This document shows, piece by piece, positions 60,666 through 64,000 of a DNA stretch of 64,000 bases (the stretch's first letter is position 1; each line of letters opens with the position of its first letter). The notes beneath the pieces were generated by a model. It made no database searches and was not told the origin of the DNA. It worked only from the letters and a program-made list of their open reading frames with translations. Origin of the DNA: Penelope pileata (taxonomy: Eukaryota > Chordata > Aves > Galliformes > Cracidae); assembly GCA_013396635.1 (NCBI GenBank), contig WBMW01003831.1:139859-203858 (forward strand), given 5' to 3'. The translations under genes and the position numbers were made by a program.

Positions 60666-63600
60666 GGAACTTGAAGTTTTCTGTCTAGTGCTGCCACAGT
60701 TTCTGACAGCTGACTCTGCAGAGATATGTCTCTAGTCCACACCAACTCTGGAGTAAGTGTTAGAACACTTAGCATGAGCAGAAATTAGTTGTTCAGACAA
60801 TGCCTATAGAGATACAGATGACACTGACAGCTAGAGCAAATCACCCTGACATAGACTCATTCCTAAATCAAAACTAGATGCCTTTCTGAAATACAACATC
60901 TAATCAAATGTAATTTGGCTCTGTCCATGAGTAGTTTAAATTATGTAACTTCTGTTGTATAGATGCATGGGCTAAATGATACAAAGATTACTTCCTGCAA
61001 AATGCTGACATATTAAAAAATAAATCTTTCAATTTCAACTCACACTCATGGGCTTATTAAGAAGGTCACCAGAAATTTGTGAGGTTTATTTGAACAATTA
61101 GTTTAACTCTGAATATGTGAGAAAGTTAGCAGATAGAATGTGAATTTAGAAACAGATGATTATGAAAAGTCATACTCAACGAATACACAACTTCTTAAAG
61201 ACAAGAAAATCAATGCTTTTGTAATTGTACTGAATTCTTACCCCAACTGTTTGTTTCAAAGACATTGTATGGTTGTGTAAAGCCTACAGAGCTGAGAAGC
61301 ACAAAACTGTGGTCTGTTGAATTCTTAGCTATTGATAATATTCAGTTAACAAATAAGTTAAGCTGTGCAAATAGAAATGTCGTTTGCAAGGAGTAAAACT
61401 CAAGACAGCATTGCTTTGACAATTTTAGCATACTTTTCCTGTTCACCTTCTAAAAATACCTGTGGCACTGAAGAACTGACACTGTGATAGAAACAAGGCT
61501 CAGGTCATCTAGTTATATGATACTAATAACCAATAACATTCTCTGCCTTAAGTATAAGTACTTCAGATATTTCATGTGGAGTTAAGTGAATTGGTATATT
61601 TGTAAGAGCACAGCTTATTTCAAAATTGAAGATGTGTATATTTTCCACATTCAAATTTCAAAGAAAATAAAAAGGCAATTTATCAAATATACTTTTTAAA
61701 ATTTCTTAACTACTTGAAGAATGATATGTTTATTTTTTTCAACAACAAGGAGCTGCTTAATGACCTTTAAATCATCACAGATTATAACTAATGCAGGGTA
61801 AACCTTTCGCTAGTAAAGGTTCTGTCCTGATGTATTTTTATTGGGAATGGGCTGCAAACAATACAAGAATGCAATGAGTTGCCTTTTTCATTATACAGAA
61901 GAAAATTGCAAATTAACAATTGGTTTTTAAAAATTAAAGGTAAAAGCACAAGAAAGCTACTCTAAAGGATACCTGTCACTTTAGAAAACATGTAATAAAA
62001 ACTTTTTTTTTTTTTTTACCATAGCAACATGCAAGAAAACTACCAGGAGAGTGTTTTAAATCAAGGCATTAATTTCTGTCCACAGCTGTTCTGTGTTTAT
62101 TTCTTTAGTTCTCTTTACTCCTATCTGTTTGTCCAGGATTAATTCAGACTAAGAAGCTGTATGTCACTCAGTAAACAACGGTATCATTAAAGTCCTACTG
62201 CTACATCTTGTTTGAAGCATTTGAGAACTTGGGAATTGCAGGGAACTCACATTAAAAATAAAAAGGATGTAATCACAGCTCCCTGTACAGTTTAAAGGAC
62301 AAGAGTAATTTTGTGATTGCAGTTGGTTTGACTGAAGCATATTGCTCTAATTATGTATATCATGTGTACACACGCAAAGACTAGAATCTCTCTACATAAT
62401 CAGGGTGATTTAAAATATTCCTGACTTTCATGATTATAATTAATCTAGGCAAACTATTTACAAATCACAAGATCATTTTGTACCATGATGTAAGACAGAA
62501 CTATGTTAAAGATGGCCCCCAGCCACACAATTAAACTAGACTTTGTACTGTAGTGTCCAGCCTCCTGGCTGAATGTAGCAAACAGAAGTACATTCATGTC
62601 TGTAGCATTTTCTTTTTAAAATACTAAACAACTAAACCACATGTTTCATTGTTCAGTGTGCCACTGTTGAGGATGCCTACACATGTGAATATTTTCTGTG
62701 CCATATTATTCTTTCTGGAAAAGTCATTCCAGACTGATGTCAGTTTGAGGATAAGAAGGCTGCAGACTTGTTATAATTGTAGTACTGAAACAAATTGTGC
62801 TTGTGCTAATACTTTCCATATTGCATTTCAGTCCAGAGTAACTTTTACTTACTGTTGAGCAAAATCAGCTCTGTCCGTTTTCGCGTTATCAGAAGAACCG
62901 TATTTTTCCCATATAATTTGTACATTGAAGTGCTTCAAATAAATCTGAAATGAGAAACCTCAAATGCTAGCTATCTCGTACATCACATGATTCAGGAAGA
63001 AACCCAAAGCTGAATCTCATAGGTTTGCATGTCTAAACTAGAACTATATTATATTAGCATATTTAGACTACTAGATCTTAGAGTGATGTTTTTATAGCAG
63101 GAATTTTGCAGATTAGTACAAGTTACTTCCAAAGAAAGCCTCAAATAAGAATGCTGCCATTATGCAAATACGCTTTTAAAATGCATTTGTTAAGAAAGCT
63201 TCAGGTTTTCTCTCTTTCTTTTCTTCATTTCTCTTTCAGTTAAAAAACTCAGGTACAAAACTCTGGCTCTATTCTACCAAGTTCTGATTAGCTCCTGAAA
63301 AAGTAGAACAAGTGGAAGGTAACTATGGTCACCACCTGGATAAACAGGCTTACATGTCAAATCAAGAAAAATACTGAGGAATACTGAGAAAGCAAAAACA
63401 AAATACCTAGTGGAAAAGTTAGTTTATATTTAGTGGAAATGCTTCTTTTTGATTTTAGCACTTAAACTTTAGAACTAAGTGAGTAAATGAAACTATTTCT
63501 TTTTTGCCAGTACATAAGGTATACAGTTGAAATTGTTTCTGCTACTTCTATTCAGACAAAGAGACAGACATTACATGCTTGTAATGTAAGCTAGGAATAT

Positions 63601-63855
63601 TTATTAGGCAGCATTTTGAATCATGGAGGTTATCTGAATGGTACACTGATGCCACAAATGGTGCCTGTCTCAGAAATTTGTGGTAGTTTGGATAAGAGTC
63701 CAAACTGCATTGATTCAAGTCTATCTTTACTTTATCAGAAGTTCTGAACATTTCTCAGATCACAAGGTTTCCAGTCTGAGCTCACATTCAACTCTGCTTC
63801 AAAATTGTGCTACTTCATTTTCATCATTTGGGAACAATTTCACTTGCCCTCTAGT
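60666..63855. other. Unique AT-rich DNA, no gene seen
   Basis: No recognised gene or repeat. Poly-T of 15 or more bases near 62003-62018. All frames are under 75 codons. Confidence 0.6.
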
Positions 63856-63902
63856 AATGTCATTGAATACAAAGGTGAATACAAATGTCATTGAATACAA
63901 AG
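63856..63902. repeat. 19-bp direct repeat, 28-bp period
   Basis: 'aatgtcattgaatacaaag' occurs at 63856-63874 and again at 63884-63902, separated by 9 bases. The second copy runs straight into the CR1 coding sequence, so the duplication sits at or just inside the 5' edge of that element. Confidence 0.9.
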
Positions 63903-64000
63903 AGGTGGTCCGAGCAGCCAGGGACCAGGTTAGGAAAGCTAAAGCCCAGGTAGAATTAAATCTAGCCAGGGACATAAAGGGGAACAAGAAGAATTTCTAT
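63893..64000 (+). mobile_element. CR1 LINE, ORF2 segment, sense, cut by window end
   Basis: The frame reads [20 protein letters not shown], then [16 protein letters not shown]. This matches the well-conserved CR1 segment between the endonuclease and the reverse transcriptase. It is still open at the last base, so the RT region probably continues beyond the window. It represents a more 5' part of the element than any other CR1 copy here. Confidence 0.93.

Noticed and set aside
1..64000. tRNA, rRNA, snRNA genes, CRISPR arrays, bacterial-type operons
   Set aside because: No B-box-like GGTTCGAATCC, no rRNA segments and no regularly spaced repeats seen on either strand. The sequence is eukaryotic non-coding in character.

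Overview
This window looks like nuclear DNA of a bird. The evidence is a set of CR1 (chicken-repeat-1 type) LINE fragments. Several end in the avian CR1 3' signature (a 'ttggactagatgatctccagaggtcccttccaac' type segment followed by an 'attctgtgattc' tail). There is also one GC-rich LTR-type repeat of a kind common in bird genomes. The rest is AT-rich, stop-dense and rich in homopolymers. There are no operons, ribosome sites, tRNA or rRNA genes or CRISPR arrays. The species cannot be fixed from what is visible.

Layout. 1-7.5 kb: an antisense CR1 remnant at the left edge, then mostly unique DNA with two exon-like stretches (5524-5655 plus, 6708-6917 minus). 7.5-8.3 kb: the LTR-like repeat. 8.3-24.9 kb: unique DNA with a short CR1 3' end, a purine tract, a 28-bp perfect palindrome, a 21-bp tandem pair, and an exon-like stretch on the minus strand at 16792-17008. 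24.9-29.1 kb: two copies, identical wherever I compared them, of a 2.07-kb block flanking a run of about 100 N. This is almost certainly an unmerged contig overlap and not biology. Each copy holds the same 5'-truncated CR1. 29-42.8 kb: unique DNA with scattered very old repeat traces. 42.8-46.1 kb: two antisense CR1 fragments. 46.1-60 kb: unique DNA containing the longest open frame of the window (48918-49739, 273 codons, no recognised homology). 60.0-60.7 kb: another antisense CR1. 63.9 kb to the end: the start of a sense-strand CR1 that runs off the window.

No protein-coding gene is identified with confidence. The window is best read as intergenic or long-intron DNA. Several exon-like stretches with good splice-site context and open frames are listed at low confidence. 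Three of them (41066-41126, 47011-47098, 59443-59536) join in compatible phases on the plus strand. None matches a family I recognise, and such stretches arise by chance in 64 kb. I found no sign of an undescribed biological system. The most practically important result is the probable assembly duplication at 24.9-29.1 kb.
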